64,000 nucleotides of DNA. Origin: Burkholderia pseudomultivorans (GTDB lineage: Bacteria; Pseudomonadota; Gammaproteobacteria; Burkholderiales; Burkholderiaceae). Of this stretch, positions 9,037 through 17,369 are shown piece by piece. A program made the translations under genes and the position numbers. Under the pieces are notes generated by a model that saw only the letters and a program-made list of their open reading frames with translations, ran no database searches and was not told the origin of the DNA. The number at the start of each line of letters is the position of its first letter. Position 1 is the stretch's first letter. The stretch spans positions 62,001 to 126,000 of the forward strand of contig NZ_CABVPP010000005.1 in assembly GCF_902499075.1 (NCBI RefSeq), read 5' to 3'.

Positions 9037-9398
9037 TGCTCATGGAAAACGATCTATCACCAGAATTGCGTGAATATTTAAAGCGCTGTGGTTTTTCAAA
9101 AAGAGTGATAACGAAATGTACGCTGGGTACACGTCTTTATCACGATCTCGATGTCTATGGCGATGTTGCAGAGGGGTGTATTACGGTTCTTTGTGAACAA
9201 TATCATGTCGACATAAGTGGGTTTGAGTTCGATGAATATTTTCCTCCCGAATTTGTTGGTGAAAGCCCATTCATTCGCACATTGCTTTGGGCGGTGCCAT
9301 TTTTGGGCTGGGCGGTAAGGCGACGCGGGGAATATGCCGCATTAACAATGAGTATGATCGACAACGCAATTAGAACCGGGCGCTGGCGCGAGGTATGA
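9036..9398 (+). CDS. DUF1493 family protein, likely immunity-type
   Basis: A 120-residue protein resembling the DUF1493 family, a small acyl-carrier-like fold. The diagnostic stretch is LYHDLDVYGDVAEG, followed by a VDISGFEFDEYFPPEF block and a final helix with AIRTGRW. DUF1493 genes are often found next to toxin genes in enterobacteria and Burkholderia, but their biochemical role is not settled. ATG 9036 overlaps the upstream stop; ATG 9042 is also possible. A hydrophobic stretch (TLLWAVPFLGWAV) may be a buried helix. The position behind a decayed tail supports an orphan immunity role. Confidence 0.65.
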   Translation: MLMENDLSPELREYLKRCGFSKRVITKCTLGTRLYHDLDVYGDVAEGCITVLCEQYHVDISGFEFDEYFPPEFVGESPFIRTLLWAVPFLGWAVRRRGEYAALTMSMIDNAIRTGRWREV

Positions 9399-9612
9399 AC
9401 TTTATGACTTGGTCGTGCTACGCATCTTCCGGCGCGCCGATACTTAGGTGCCGTGGTATATCAATTAGTATCCGGTTGAATTCTTTGGCGGAGGATGATG
9501 GCTATGAACACCACGGCAATGAAGATGTTTTCTGGCCGCGCTGTTGATACCGCGATGTTTCCCGGCGCCGTGGCAGGCTTTGGGGCCGCTAGGCTCGGAA
9601 TCGGGAGTGGTG
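9399..9612 (+). other. Gap with two overlapping short frames, possible relic
   Basis: This GC-rich islet sits between AT-rich genes. One frame (9395-9547, 50 codons) starts in an ATGA overlap with the DUF1493 stop. A second (9495-9644, 49 codons) follows a GGAGG at 9490-9494 directly abutting its ATG and reads through AVDTAMFPGAVAGFGAARLG. The second looks like a hydrophobic tail of a once longer product. Neither is recognisable. I treat the stretch as the scar of a lost toxin tip in front of the membrane protein at 9613. Confidence 0.3.
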
Positions 9613-9840
9613 ATGCATCGGCATGTTCAAAGAAATGCTACTGATGATCCTTTTCTAAAAATTGTGCCGGATAGGTCGGCATATATTTTGTTAATGATGT
9701 GGGTCGGCGGGTGGCCATTAATAATTGCCACCTTGTGTGTCTTGTTCGTTGGTGGGTGGCAGGCATATAAATTCTTGATTCTGTCAATCTCGATCGAACT
9801 TGTTTGTTTGCTTATATATGGCGAAATTTTATTGTTTTGA
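9613..9840 (+). pseudogene. Membrane protein, N-terminal half of a frameshifted PH-like gene
   Basis: 75 codons from ATG 9613, preceded by GGGAG at about 9603. A short polar head (DPFLKIVPDRSAYIL) is followed by two transmembrane segments (about residues 20-45 and 48-70). The frame stops at 9838-9840 just after the second helix, where related two-helix proteins continue into a bacterial PH-like beta domain. That domain is present in the next frame from about 9837. A one-base loss or gain here would split one gene of about 150 residues. No canonical slippery heptamer is visible, so decay, or a base-call error, is more likely than programmed frameshifting. Confidence 0.5.
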
Positions 9841-10079
9841 GAGATGACGTGATTGTGGTGAGGTCATTGTTTTTCACTAAGCGCATTCCGATCTCTGGGC
9901 TGGTTGGTGTGAGACTGGAGGGTGGGATGAGAAAATATACTGACAGATTCGGGCCGACGTTTAGATTGGTGTTTGTTGTTGATGTCGGCGATGTGGTGTT
10001 AAATGCGAAATTATACGATTCCAAAGATCTGGATCTAATTATAAGATTTGCGAAGAGTCGGATTTCGCGCGTCGCATGA
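9804..10079 (+). pseudogene. PH-like domain, C-terminal half of the frameshifted gene
   Basis: Open from TTG 9804 to 10079. The meaningful part begins near LRDDVIVVRSLFF and continues IPISGLVGVRLEGG, FGPTFRLVFVVDVGDVV and a closing helix KDLDLIIRFAKSRI. This order of seven strands and one helix is typical of bacterial PH-like domains that follow two membrane helices. It has no credible start of its own: TTG 9804 lies inside the upstream membrane helix and no ribosome site precedes it. It is best read as the continuation of the gene at 9613 after a frameshift. An orphan immunity role is suggested by position. Confidence 0.5.
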
Positions 10080-10091
10080 GGATAGGCGATC

Positions 10092-10427
10092 GTGAGTAAA
10101 GCTGCGACATCAATTATATTGATGCTTATAGGATTGTGTCTGATTATTACATACTTTTGGATTGATAGAAGTATATCGTTGGATTATTCGAGGCAAAGTG
10201 AAGACGCAGCGAACAATGCACTGCGCGGGTTAGCGCATGTATTAGAGCAAGAGTGGCGCGGCTTGCCTGAGGCCGAGGTGCTTCGGCGATTGCAGGCCGC
10301 CTTTCCATCAAGCCCGACGGCGCGACCAATTGTCGAGAAAGAGGGGGGCGTTATTTGGCTCGACGAGATTCCATTTTATATCGATAAAGGGAGCCTAAAG
10401 AGCATAGGTCGCCGAAGAGTCAATTGA
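10092..10427 (+). CDS. Single-pass membrane protein, Imm58-like immunity candidate
   Basis: 111 residues from GTG 10092. An N-terminal membrane helix (about 7-24, IILMLIGLCLIITYFWI) is followed by DRSISLDYSRQ and a small periplasmic domain that ends with a short beta region. The architecture (inner-membrane anchor, conserved DRS-SLDY segment, about 110 residues) resembles Imm58-type immunity proteins from memory; this needs a profile search. GTG is the only early start in the frame, with AGGCGA just upstream. The gene is twelve bases downstream of the PH-like half gene and shares its AT-rich composition. Confidence 0.5.
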   Translation: MSKAATSIILMLIGLCLIITYFWIDRSISLDYSRQSEDAANNALRGLAHVLEQEWRGLPEAEVLRRLQAAFPSSPTARPIVEKEGGVIWLDEIPFYIDKGSLKSIGRRRVN

Positions 10428-10565
10428 CGGTTGGCTTGCACAGCATCGGCGTCATACGTCGCAGACGGATGGGATCGCCCGGGTGTTTGTGTGAAATCAA
10501 CCCTTCCGGCCTGCGTCTGCGTCGGGCGTGCGATGGGGACTCAGAAAATTCCTGCGAGGGGAAAT
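10428..10565 (+). other. GC-rich islet between immunity-type genes
   Basis: The 138 bases between the membrane protein and the Sel1 gene are much richer in G/C than both neighbours. One frame reads LAQHRRHTSQTDGIARVFV and then stops at about 10493, like the last residues of a lost product. No start, repeat or terminator is evident apart from the AGGGG ribosome site of the next gene at about 10555-10560. Confidence 0.3.
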
Positions 10566-11051
10566 ATGGACGCCTCATATTCTGAAATTATCGTTAGGGC
10601 TGAGGATGCGCTCAACTCTGGCAATACCCGCAAGACTATGGCGCTGTTGCGGCCGTTGATTGAGAAGGGCGTTCCGGCGGCGTTATTTCTGTATTCCCAT
10701 TTCTGCATTTCAACTTCTGAGACCGATTCGGAGTTTGACGAGCGTCGAATCGGGATACTTCATGTGCTGAATGACCTCGGGTACGCGCCCGGTATTTATG
10801 AATTGGGCGTATGTTATGAAACAGGTGATCTGGTTGAAGTGGATAAAAATATTGCTGCTGCACTATATAAAAAGGCGGCGGAGCTAGGGTACCCGAAGGG
10901 GAAATTGAGCCACGGATTGGATTTGTACCACGGATCAGGTGGTATTAAAAAGTCCCGTGCGCTCGGTTTGAAATTCATAAGGCTGGCGATGGACGATAAC
11001 GTTGAGGGAGCCGAGGTCGAGTGGCATAGGTTAAAAGGAACGCGGACATGA
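10566..11051 (+). CDS. Sel1-like repeat protein
   Basis: 161 residues of helical repeats. Two Sel1/TPR-like units are clear: APGIYELGVCYETGDLVEVD followed by KNIAAALYKKAAELGYPKG, and a unit with SRALGLKFIRLAMDDN. ATG 10566 is chosen because AGGGG lies five to nine bases upstream; the frame is open further back but lacks another ribosome site. Sel1 proteins act as interaction scaffolds and are common beside Rhs and T6SS effectors, where some are immunity proteins or effector adaptors. The stop overlaps the next start (ATGA), suggesting coupling. There is no signal peptide, so it probably acts in the cytoplasm. Confidence 0.65.
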   Translation: MDASYSEIIVRAEDALNSGNTRKTMALLRPLIEKGVPAALFLYSHFCISTSETDSEFDERRIGILHVLNDLGYAPGIYELGVCYETGDLVEVDKNIAAALYKKAAELGYPKGKLSHGLDLYHGSGGIKKSRALGLKFIRLAMDDNVEGAEVEWHRLKGTRT

Positions 11052-11605
11052 AGGGCGCCAGGCGGAACAGTCAACTGCATGACGACGGATTTCAACTGAT
11101 GGGGATTGGCGAGGATGAAGTTATGAGTCAGTTGGTTTTTAAGATTTTTGAATCATTTAAGTGGAGAAAAAAGCCGAATATTCTTACTGGTTCAAATGAG
11201 CTGACTTGCGATGAAGTCGAGGGCGTGCGTGCTATTGGTGCATGCGAATGGAGCGAGACGACAGGCGATTTATGGGAAAAATATAACGATGTCTTGAGTT
11301 GGCTCTCTCCGGAAGCTTTTTGTTATTACATTCCGGGAGTGATGGTGAGTAGCATTAACGACAGCGAGCCAAATTTAATTGTTGTAAGTAATTTGGTTGG
11401 TATGTTGGATAGAACTCCAAATCCGGACTGGTGGGACGACTTCTTTGTTGAGAGGTGGCCGTTGCTAACAATTAAAGAATGTAATGTATTGAGGGGATGG
11501 CTGATTTGGCTCTCGTCATTTGAAAATTCGTCTATAGATAAAAATAGTTTTTATCGTGCGATCGAAACTGTGGATCTGCTAATTTCGAGAAATAAATCTT
11601 CGTAG
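11048..11605 (+). CDS. Probable orphan immunity protein (DUF6714-like)
   Basis: 185 residues if started at the overlapping ATG 11048, or 160 from ATG 11123, which has GAGG eight bases upstream and may be the true start. The central motif LSWLSPEAFCYYIPGVMVSS, followed by WWDDFF and a helical end (LRGWLIWLSSF), resembles small DUF6714-type proteins in which a FLTPEAFRYYLPA-like motif is typical. Family assignment is from memory. The protein is acidic and soluble. It sits in the run of AT-rich single-copy genes behind the Rhs effector. Confidence 0.5.
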   Translation: MKGARRNSQLHDDGFQLMGIGEDEVMSQLVFKIFESFKWRKKPNILTGSNELTCDEVEGVRAIGACEWSETTGDLWEKYNDVLSWLSPEAFCYYIPGVMVSSINDSEPNLIVVSNLVGMLDRTPNPDWWDDFFVERWPLLTIKECNVLRGWLIWLSSFENSSIDKNSFYRAIETVDLLISRNKSS

Positions 11606-11628
11606 AATTTGTGGGGTGGTTTTGGTTT

Positions 11629-11853
11629 ATGAAATTGAGTATTAAAATTCAGCTTATGGCGGCTTTTTCGATTGTTGTGGTGGTGGGGCTGCTTTCCGCA
11701 TACATGCTTGGTGGAAGTCGGTCGTATCCCGAGATGCTGGATAAATGCGTTAATAGCTGTAGTGAGCGCGGTATGTTCGGCAAGTTGGTGCGACCTGACA
11801 AGCCATATTCTCCGAGGCAGACAATCGAAGATTACGAATGCAAATGCTATTGA
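11629..11853 (+). CDS. Small Cys-rich membrane-anchored protein
   Basis: 74 residues from ATG 11629, with a GGGGTGG ribosome site at 11612-11618. One N-terminal helix (about 8-26, MAAFSIVVVVGLLSAYML) acts as a membrane anchor or uncleaved signal. The exported part has four cysteines (DKCVNSC, and YECKCY at the end), probably two disulfides. I do not recognise a named family. Its export and small size fit a periplasmic immunity protein of a lost toxin. Downstream is an Rhs core relic. Confidence 0.5.
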   Translation: MKLSIKIQLMAAFSIVVVVGLLSAYMLGGSRSYPEMLDKCVNSCSERGMFGKLVRPDKPYSPRQTIEDYECKCY

Positions 11854-11970
11854 CCGGTTTATGTGGCATCGCTGTTGTTGTCCGTTGTGATCGAAGGGGA
11901 GTGGTTGAGATTGGTTTTTTTGTTTCGCTTTTCTCGGGTCTATGAAGGGTTTTAACGTGGCTGTCCGAGT

Positions 11971-12070
11971 GGCCGACGTTACGTAGCAGATCACCTGCCG
12001 ACGCCACAGGAACCGTACAACGAACAGCGTGAAGCGAAGTCGATAGCGGGCCCGACCGCGTATAGACGTA
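11971..12070 (+). pseudogene. Decayed Rhs core fragment
   Basis: About 100 bases resemble the end of the Rhs core in the upstream vgrG-rhs gene (compare 11989-12034 with 6418-6463). The translation reads ADHLPTPQEPYNEQREAK against TDHLGTPQELYDEQREVV in the intact gene. The frame is broken upstream by TAG 11984. It marks the far border of the toxin/immunity run. Apart from this relic, bases 11854-12151 hold only the GGAGG ribosome site of the PAAR gene (12138-12142). Confidence 0.7.
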
Positions 12071-12151
12071 CCGATCACGATGGCCTCATGCTTTTGATGA
12101 TCCGGTGTCCGGATATGAAATAGGACAACTACTTTTTGGAGGTGATGAGAC

Positions 12152-12406
12152 ATGCCAGCCCGCGTTGCAACCCTTGGCACATTGACCACCCACGGTGGCT
12201 CGGTCACATCAGCGAGCGCAGGCGTCGCGATCAACGGACGTCCCGCGGCATGCGTAGGCGATGCGGTGTCATGCCCGCTACATGGCGCGGGCGTCATCAC
12301 CAACGGCGGCGTCGGTACGATCAACGGCCGCCAAATTGCCCACCACGGCAGCGGCACGAGCTGCGGCGCGACGCTTGTCGTGTCCGACGACGGTCCGACG
12401 GTCTGA
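12152..12406 (+). CDS. PAAR-domain T6SS spike tip protein
   Basis: An 84-residue single-domain PAAR protein. It forms the metal-binding cone that caps the VgrG spike. Glycine-rich repeats (HGGSVTSASAGVAINGRPAA, GAGVITNGGVGTINGRQIA) and candidate zinc ligands (H at about 14, C at about 41, H at about 44 and HH at about 64) are visible. The start has a GGAGG site ten bases upstream. No toxin domain is fused, so this is a plain tip that could serve the adjacent VgrG-Rhs. It lies eleven bases before tssL and is the first GC-typical gene after the AT-rich run. Confidence 0.85.
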   Translation: MPARVATLGTLTTHGGSVTSASAGVAINGRPAACVGDAVSCPLHGAGVITNGGVGTINGRQIAHHGSGTSCGATLVVSDDGPTV

Positions 12407-12416
12407 CCTTGCTGCG

Positions 12417-13358
12417 ATGAGCCGAATTTCGAGCGCGACGCAATCCGGTAGCGCGCCCAAAATCGTGTCGGCGAGAAGCGCGTCCGCACCACCGCGACGG
12501 CCAAACGGCACGTTCCTCTCCAACAGGGATCCACGACAGCAACCTGGGTCGCGCCGTAATCGTCCATTCGGGCCACTTGCGCCGCCCGAGGACGAACCGA
12601 CGAGACTGGCAGCGGTACTTGGGCACCGTAACGCCTTGCTGGAAGCGGGCAGGGTGCTGCTTCGAGCATTGGTGGACATGCCCGCGCTGATCGACACCGG
12701 CCACGACGCACGCCTGCGCGACCTGCTGCTGGAAGAAGTTCGCGTATTCGAGCGCCTGTGCGTACGGGCCAACATCCGCGAGGATCACAGGATTGGCGCC
12801 CGATATTGCCTGTGCACTGCACTGGACGAAGCTGCGATGCGCGTACTGGCGGCGCGCGGCGACGCGTCGGGAAGCGTTGCATGGGCGTCAGACGCGCTGA
12901 CCCAACGGATCGGCGAGGATAACCAGGGCGGCTCGAAGGTCTACGCGCTTACGCTGCGTTTGTTGGATGACGCCGCCGACCATTGGCCGTTGCTCGAACT
13001 GATCTACCGGATTTTCAGCCTGGGGTTTGAAGGCCGGTATCCGAATGGCCGGACGTTCAGCGCGCACGACCGCGTACGAGAGCGAATCTATAACGCGATT
13101 GTGGCGCATCTGCCCACCGTCCCGAACGCGCTGTCGCCCCACGCCACGACGATCGAACCAGCGCGACCGAGATCCTGTTTCGAAATGCCGGTGTGGCTGT
13201 CGGCGGCCTTGCTGTCAGCGGCGCTCTGCGCGCTGTATGTCTATTGCCGCATCGAGTCGGGCGCGCAAGCCGACGACGTGCAGCGCCAACTTTCCAACAT
13301 CGCGCGCACCGCGCCATACAGCGCGATCGACCCGCCGCAGGGCGATCCGGCGCGGTAG
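12417..13358 (+). CDS. tssL: T6SS membrane-complex subunit TssL (DotU family)
   Basis: A 313-residue TssL of the short type without a peptidoglycan-binding domain. An N-terminal basic, proline-rich tail (about 1-65) precedes the cytoplasmic DotU domain (about 70-240), which carries YCLCTALDEA and GFEGRYP, both typical of the family. A single C-terminal helix (about 255-275) anchors it in the inner membrane. It partners TssM and TssJ in the trans-envelope complex. ATG 12417 is the first start after the PAAR stop; the same frame is open upstream only inside the PAAR gene. tssM follows 28 bases later. Confidence 0.88.
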   Translation: MSRISSATQSGSAPKIVSARSASAPPRRPNGTFLSNRDPRQQPGSRRNRPFGPLAPPEDEPTRLAAVLGHRNALLEAGRVLLRALVDMPALIDTGHDARLRDLLLEEVRVFERLCVRANIREDHRIGARYCLCTALDEAAMRVLAARGDASGSVAWASDALTQRIGEDNQGGSKVYALTLRLLDDAADHWPLLELIYRIFSLGFEGRYPNGRTFSAHDRVRERIYNAIVAHLPTVPNALSPHATTIEPARPRSCFEMPVWLSAALLSAALCALYVYCRIESGAQADDVQRQLSNIARTAPYSAIDPPQGDPAR

Positions 13359-13386
13359 TGCAAGCCGGATTCGATCCACCGTCCAC

Positions 13387-16300
13387 ATGAAGAAGATTCT
13401 CTCGTTTCCAAGTTCGCGTCATCTGTGGGCGGTCGTGATGGTGATCGCTGCCGTCGTCGTGATCTGGTTTGCAGGGCCACTGCTGAGTTTCGGTGGACTG
13501 AATCCGCTCGCGTCGATCGACATTCGGCTGACGTTGATCGCCTTGGTACTGGCCGCATGGGTCCTGTGGCTGATCGACTGGACGACGAGCATCGTGATCG
13601 TCGTGCTGCTCTGTCTCGCGATCTGGCATGCGTTTCCGCTGGTGACGCTGACTGGCGAACCACTGTTTGCTTCGGTAACGTTCCGCATTCTGGCAATGAC
13701 CGCCGTTGTGTCCGTTTATGCCGCCGTCATGTCGATCCGATGGTGGAGGCGAATGCGCCGGCATCCGGGCCGGCTCAGACGATTGCTTCGACTCGGCAAG
13801 CGCGGCGCACGGCCGCTGGCTGCGTCGCGCTTGGCGGAAATCGAAGACATGGCCCGCGCAACGATCGCGCAGTTGAAAGCCGGCCGCGGGGCCGGCGGAG
13901 GGCTGGCTCGGCTGTTTCGAGGCGCAGCACATCTCTACGATGTGCCTTGGTATGTCGTGCTGGGCCCGAGGGGTTCGGGCAAGACCGCGATGCTGCTCAA
14001 CTCGGGCTTGCCCTTTCCGCTCGACGCACGTCTTCAGCATTCACTTGCACCCAATGACGCGCGCGCCTTGCCGGGATGGTGGCTGACCAATGAGGCGGTG
14101 CTGATCGATACGGCGGGCCACTACGTGCAACACGGCACGTCGCACTACTCGCTGCCGGTGGCGTCGTCGGATGGGCCGAACGGCGGCAAGCGGAAAAATC
14201 AACCACCCGACATGGCCGCCGTTCGCAGACAGTCCGATGCCGCGGAGTGGCAGGGATTTCTTCGGCTGCTTCGCCGTATCCGGCCCCGCCTGCCGCTGAA
14301 TGGCGTGCTGTTGACGATCGACGTCGCTGCGTTGGCGCATGCGAATCCCGCCGCACATACGACCGAGAGCCGCGCATTGCGGGCTCGCGTCGAGGAGATG
14401 CAAGCCGAATTCGGCACCGGGTTTCCCGTCTGGCTGGTTGTCACGAAAATGGATCGGCTTCCGGGTTTCGTCGACTATTTCGCTTCGCTCGGGGAAACGC
14501 AGCGTGCGCAGATTTTGGGCGTGGCGCTCGGGTCCGACCTGCAGGTGCGGATGAACGACGCGATCAGAACGGAACTGAATCTGCTTGCCACGCGTCTGGC
14601 CGATAGTGTCACCGGTCTGCTTCGCAACGAAACCGATATGGACCGCCGGCGCCGTCTTTCGGCGTTGCCCGAATCGGTTGCGGCACTGGTGAACCCGTTG
14701 GCCGACCTGATCGAGCACGTGTTCGCCAGGGACCACAACGGTGGCCCGACCGAACCACGTGCGATGTTCCGAGGCGTTTACCTGACGAGTGCATCCCAGG
14801 GTGATCATCCGGTCGCTGCGGAACGTCGAACGCTATTGCGACGCATGATCGACGCATCCGGCACAACACGAAGGAACCCTCGGCCGGCGCATGGCGAAAC
14901 CAGCTACTTCCTGCGTGATTTGTGGTCCGGGATCGTGTTTCGCGAAGGGCATCTCGCGATCCCGAACCGGAATCGTGAGCATCGGGCACGACTGCAGCGG
15001 TGGCTGGGACACTCGCTCGTGTGGCTGATTGCCGCCGGATTATGCGCGAATCTTTGGAACGGCTTCGTTGCGGAGCGAACATCTCTTGCAACGCTGGGAC
15101 AAAAGGCACGGTCACTCGCCGCGTTACTCGCACGAAACGACTTTTCCGACGATCCGGAACGTGTGCCGATGATATTGGACCATGCGAAAGATTTGCTGCA
15201 TGACGCGACGCATCTCGCCACCGATGCTGACGGTACGTTTCGTTTTGCAACCGCCCGCCTCGAGACGATCGCGTCCGGCAGCCGCCATGTGTACGCGGCA
15301 CTGTCGGAACAGGCCGTGTTGCCGCACATCGTCCGCCGCATAGAGGACGCGATCGTTAGCGCCGTGGCGATCGGCGATGCCCAAGCCGCTTACGACGCGT
15401 TGCGCGTGTACCTGATGCTCCACGACCGAGGGCGGTTCAACGCGAACGACATCAGGATGTGGGTGCTGGACGACTGGGCGCGGCACGACAGCGCGGCGGC
15501 ATTCGGCGGACGCGCCGCTATGATCGGCCACGTCCAGCGGCTGTTTACCGAGGGACATGTCGTGCGCTCGCCACTGTCCCGTAACGATGCCTTGATTCGG
15601 CAGGCACGTGTCTTTCTCGACCGCAGCGACCCGGTTGAACGTCTTTACCGGCGCGCCAAGGCGGCCATGTGGAACGACGCGCCGGACGAATTTTCGCTGC
15701 TGCGGATGGTTGGAACGCAGGCCGGCATGGTGTTTACGCGCCTCAGCGGAGCGCCCTTATCCGGCGGCGTGCCGGGAATCTTTACGCGAGAAGGCTATCA
15801 GGCGGTGTTCAGCAAACGCTTGCCTGAATTCCTTCGGGCGGCAAGCGACGATGACGCCTGGGTAATGGGACGTCGAACGTCGGGCGACTCTGGCAAAAAT
15901 TCCGCTGGCACATTGAGCGTCCCGAACCGGCACGACGACGCCCTGTTGGCAGCCGTTACGCGCCGGTACCTGCTCGAGTATGCGCAACAATGGGATGCGT
16001 TCCTCAGCGACATCCGTGTCGTGAGCGGAACGAGTTTCGCCTTCAACCTCAAGATACTGCGAACCCTCGCCGCGCCAGATTCACCGCTGACTCGTCTGGT
16101 CCGGGCGGCGGTAAACGAAACGACGCTGACACAGCCAATGGCGAAGCCGGACGGCCCCTTCCTCGCAAAAGCAACCGACACGATCAACCAGAAAGCCGAG
16201 ACGATACTGGGGCCTCGTGCATCGGAACAGCTTGAACGCGAGTGGGTCGATCGTCATTTCGCGGCGTTGCGCGAAGTCGTGACGGGCCATGCCGATACAC

Positions 16301-17340
16301 GCTCGGATACGCAGCCGGTCGAAACGCCGGCGGGAAGAACGGCCCTGGACGGAATCGCCGATCTGTTGAACGACTACTACTCGGCGCTCGCGATTGCCGA
16401 CAATGCGCTGCTGAACAACAGCATGCCGCCGGAAAGCGAGCACGCCGCGAAGCTCAAGATGATGGCCGATACGATGCCCGCGCCGTTGCGGGCAGTGCTG
16501 CATCAACTCGCCGTCGACGGCTCGCGCGGGATCAATCAGGGCATCGGCCAGTTGCTGTCGCGCCAGATGCAGGCCGCAGTCGGGGATACCTGTCGAACGA
16601 CGATCGAAGGCAACTACCCGTTCTCGCCCGATAGCAGCCGCGACGTCGGCATCGACGATTTCACGCGGATGTTTGCGCACGGAGGCGTGATCGACGACTT
16701 CTTCACGAGAACGCTAGCCCCGTTCGTCGATACCGCCGCGAAACCGTGGCGCTACCGGACCCTGCCCGGCGCGACCGAACCCGTTCAAGGGCCGGACCTC
16801 GCGCCATTCGAGCATGCCAAGGCAATCCGCGACATTTTCTTCAACGATGTTGACCGCAAGCGGCCGAGCTGGAAGGTCGACATCCGCATCCCTGAACTCG
16901 ATCCGACGATCATGAGCCTGTCGCTCGACATCGACGGACAGACGACGCGTTATCGACATGGCCCGGTCGCGCCTTTTACGGTGACCTGGCCGGGACCGCG
17001 TGGTGGCGTCTACGCCCGGCTCGTCGCGAGCCCGAGCATCCGGCCGGACACATCGACAATCGCAGCGGACGGACCATGGGCGCTGATGCGCTTGCTTCGG
17101 AAGGGGCGCGTAATCGAGACGGCCACACCGGGCCGCACGCGCGTGGTGTTTAGCTTCGACGGTCGCGAAGCGGCGCTCGACGTCGCAAGCGCAGGAAGTG
17201 TTGCCAACCCGTTGACGACCGATGTGCTGGCGACGTTCCGCTGTCCTGGCACGATGGCGATGTTCAACCTGCCGGATAGCGGCCCGCCGCCGGGATTGCC
17301 GCACGGCAGGTTGACGGCAATGCCTGACAGCGGGCTTTGA
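13387..17340 (+). CDS. tssM: T6SS inner-membrane protein TssM (IcmF family)
   Basis: A 1317-residue TssM, full length for the family. Two or three N-terminal helices (about 10-115) lead to a cytoplasmic NTPase-like domain with Walker A GPRGSGKT at about 193 and Walker B-like VLIDTAGHYV. A further helix near 538-560 leads to the large periplasmic domain, with helical IcmF-related and C-terminal beta regions. It builds the channel with TssL and the lipoprotein TssJ. No other core T6SS gene follows; the next gene is mlaA on the opposite strand, so this is the end of the cluster. Confidence 0.92.
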   Translation: MKKILSFPSSRHLWAVVMVIAAVVVIWFAGPLLSFGGLNPLASIDIRLTLIALVLAAWVLWLIDWTTSIVIVVLLCLAIWHAFPLVTLTGEPLFASVTFRILAMTAVVSVYAAVMSIRWWRRMRRHPGRLRRLLRLGKRGARPLAASRLAEIEDMARATIAQLKAGRGAGGGLARLFRGAAHLYDVPWYVVLGPRGSGKTAMLLNSGLPFPLDARLQHSLAPNDARALPGWWLTNEAVLIDTAGHYVQHGTSHYSLPVASSDGPNGGKRKNQPPDMAAVRRQSDAAEWQGFLRLLRRIRPRLPLNGVLLTIDVAALAHANPAAHTTESRALRARVEEMQAEFGTGFPVWLVVTKMDRLPGFVDYFASLGETQRAQILGVALGSDLQVRMNDAIRTELNLLATRLADSVTGLLRNETDMDRRRRLSALPESVAALVNPLADLIEHVFARDHNGGPTEPRAMFRGVYLTSASQGDHPVAAERRTLLRRMIDASGTTRRNPRPAHGETSYFLRDLWSGIVFREGHLAIPNRNREHRARLQRWLGHSLVWLIAAGLCANLWNGFVAERTSLATLGQKARSLAALLARNDFSDDPERVPMILDHAKDLLHDATHLATDADGTFRFATARLETIASGSRHVYAALSEQAVLPHIVRRIEDAIVSAVAIGDAQAAYDALRVYLMLHDRGRFNANDIRMWVLDDWARHDSAAAFGGRAAMIGHVQRLFTEGHVVRSPLSRNDALIRQARVFLDRSDPVERLYRRAKAAMWNDAPDEFSLLRMVGTQAGMVFTRLSGAPLSGGVPGIFTREGYQAVFSKRLPEFLRAASDDDAWVMGRRTSGDSGKNSAGTLSVPNRHDDALLAAVTRRYLLEYAQQWDAFLSDIRVVSGTSFAFNLKILRTLAAPDSPLTRLVRAAVNETTLTQPMAKPDGPFLAKATDTINQKAETILGPRASEQLEREWVDRHFAALREVVTGHADTRSDTQPVETPAGRTALDGIADLLNDYYSALAIADNALLNNSMPPESEHAAKLKMMADTMPAPLRAVLHQLAVDGSRGINQGIGQLLSRQMQAAVGDTCRTTIEGNYPFSPDSSRDVGIDDFTRMFAHGGVIDDFFTRTLAPFVDTAAKPWRYRTLPGATEPVQGPDLAPFEHAKAIRDIFFNDVDRKRPSWKVDIRIPELDPTIMSLSLDIDGQTTRYRHGPVAPFTVTWPGPRGGVYARLVASPSIRPDTSTIAADGPWALMRLLRKGRVIETATPGRTRVVFSFDGREAALDVASAGSVANPLTTDVLATFRCPGTMAMFNLPDSGPPPGLPHGRLTAMPDSGL

Positions 17341-17369
17341 GAGAGTAGCGAGCGTCGAGGCCGCCGACC

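Noticed and set aside
9804-9840. Programmed -1 frameshift in the PH-like membrane gene
   Set aside because: No X-XXY-YYZ heptamer lies in the overlap in the right phase and no clear stimulatory hairpin follows; decay or a base error is simpler.
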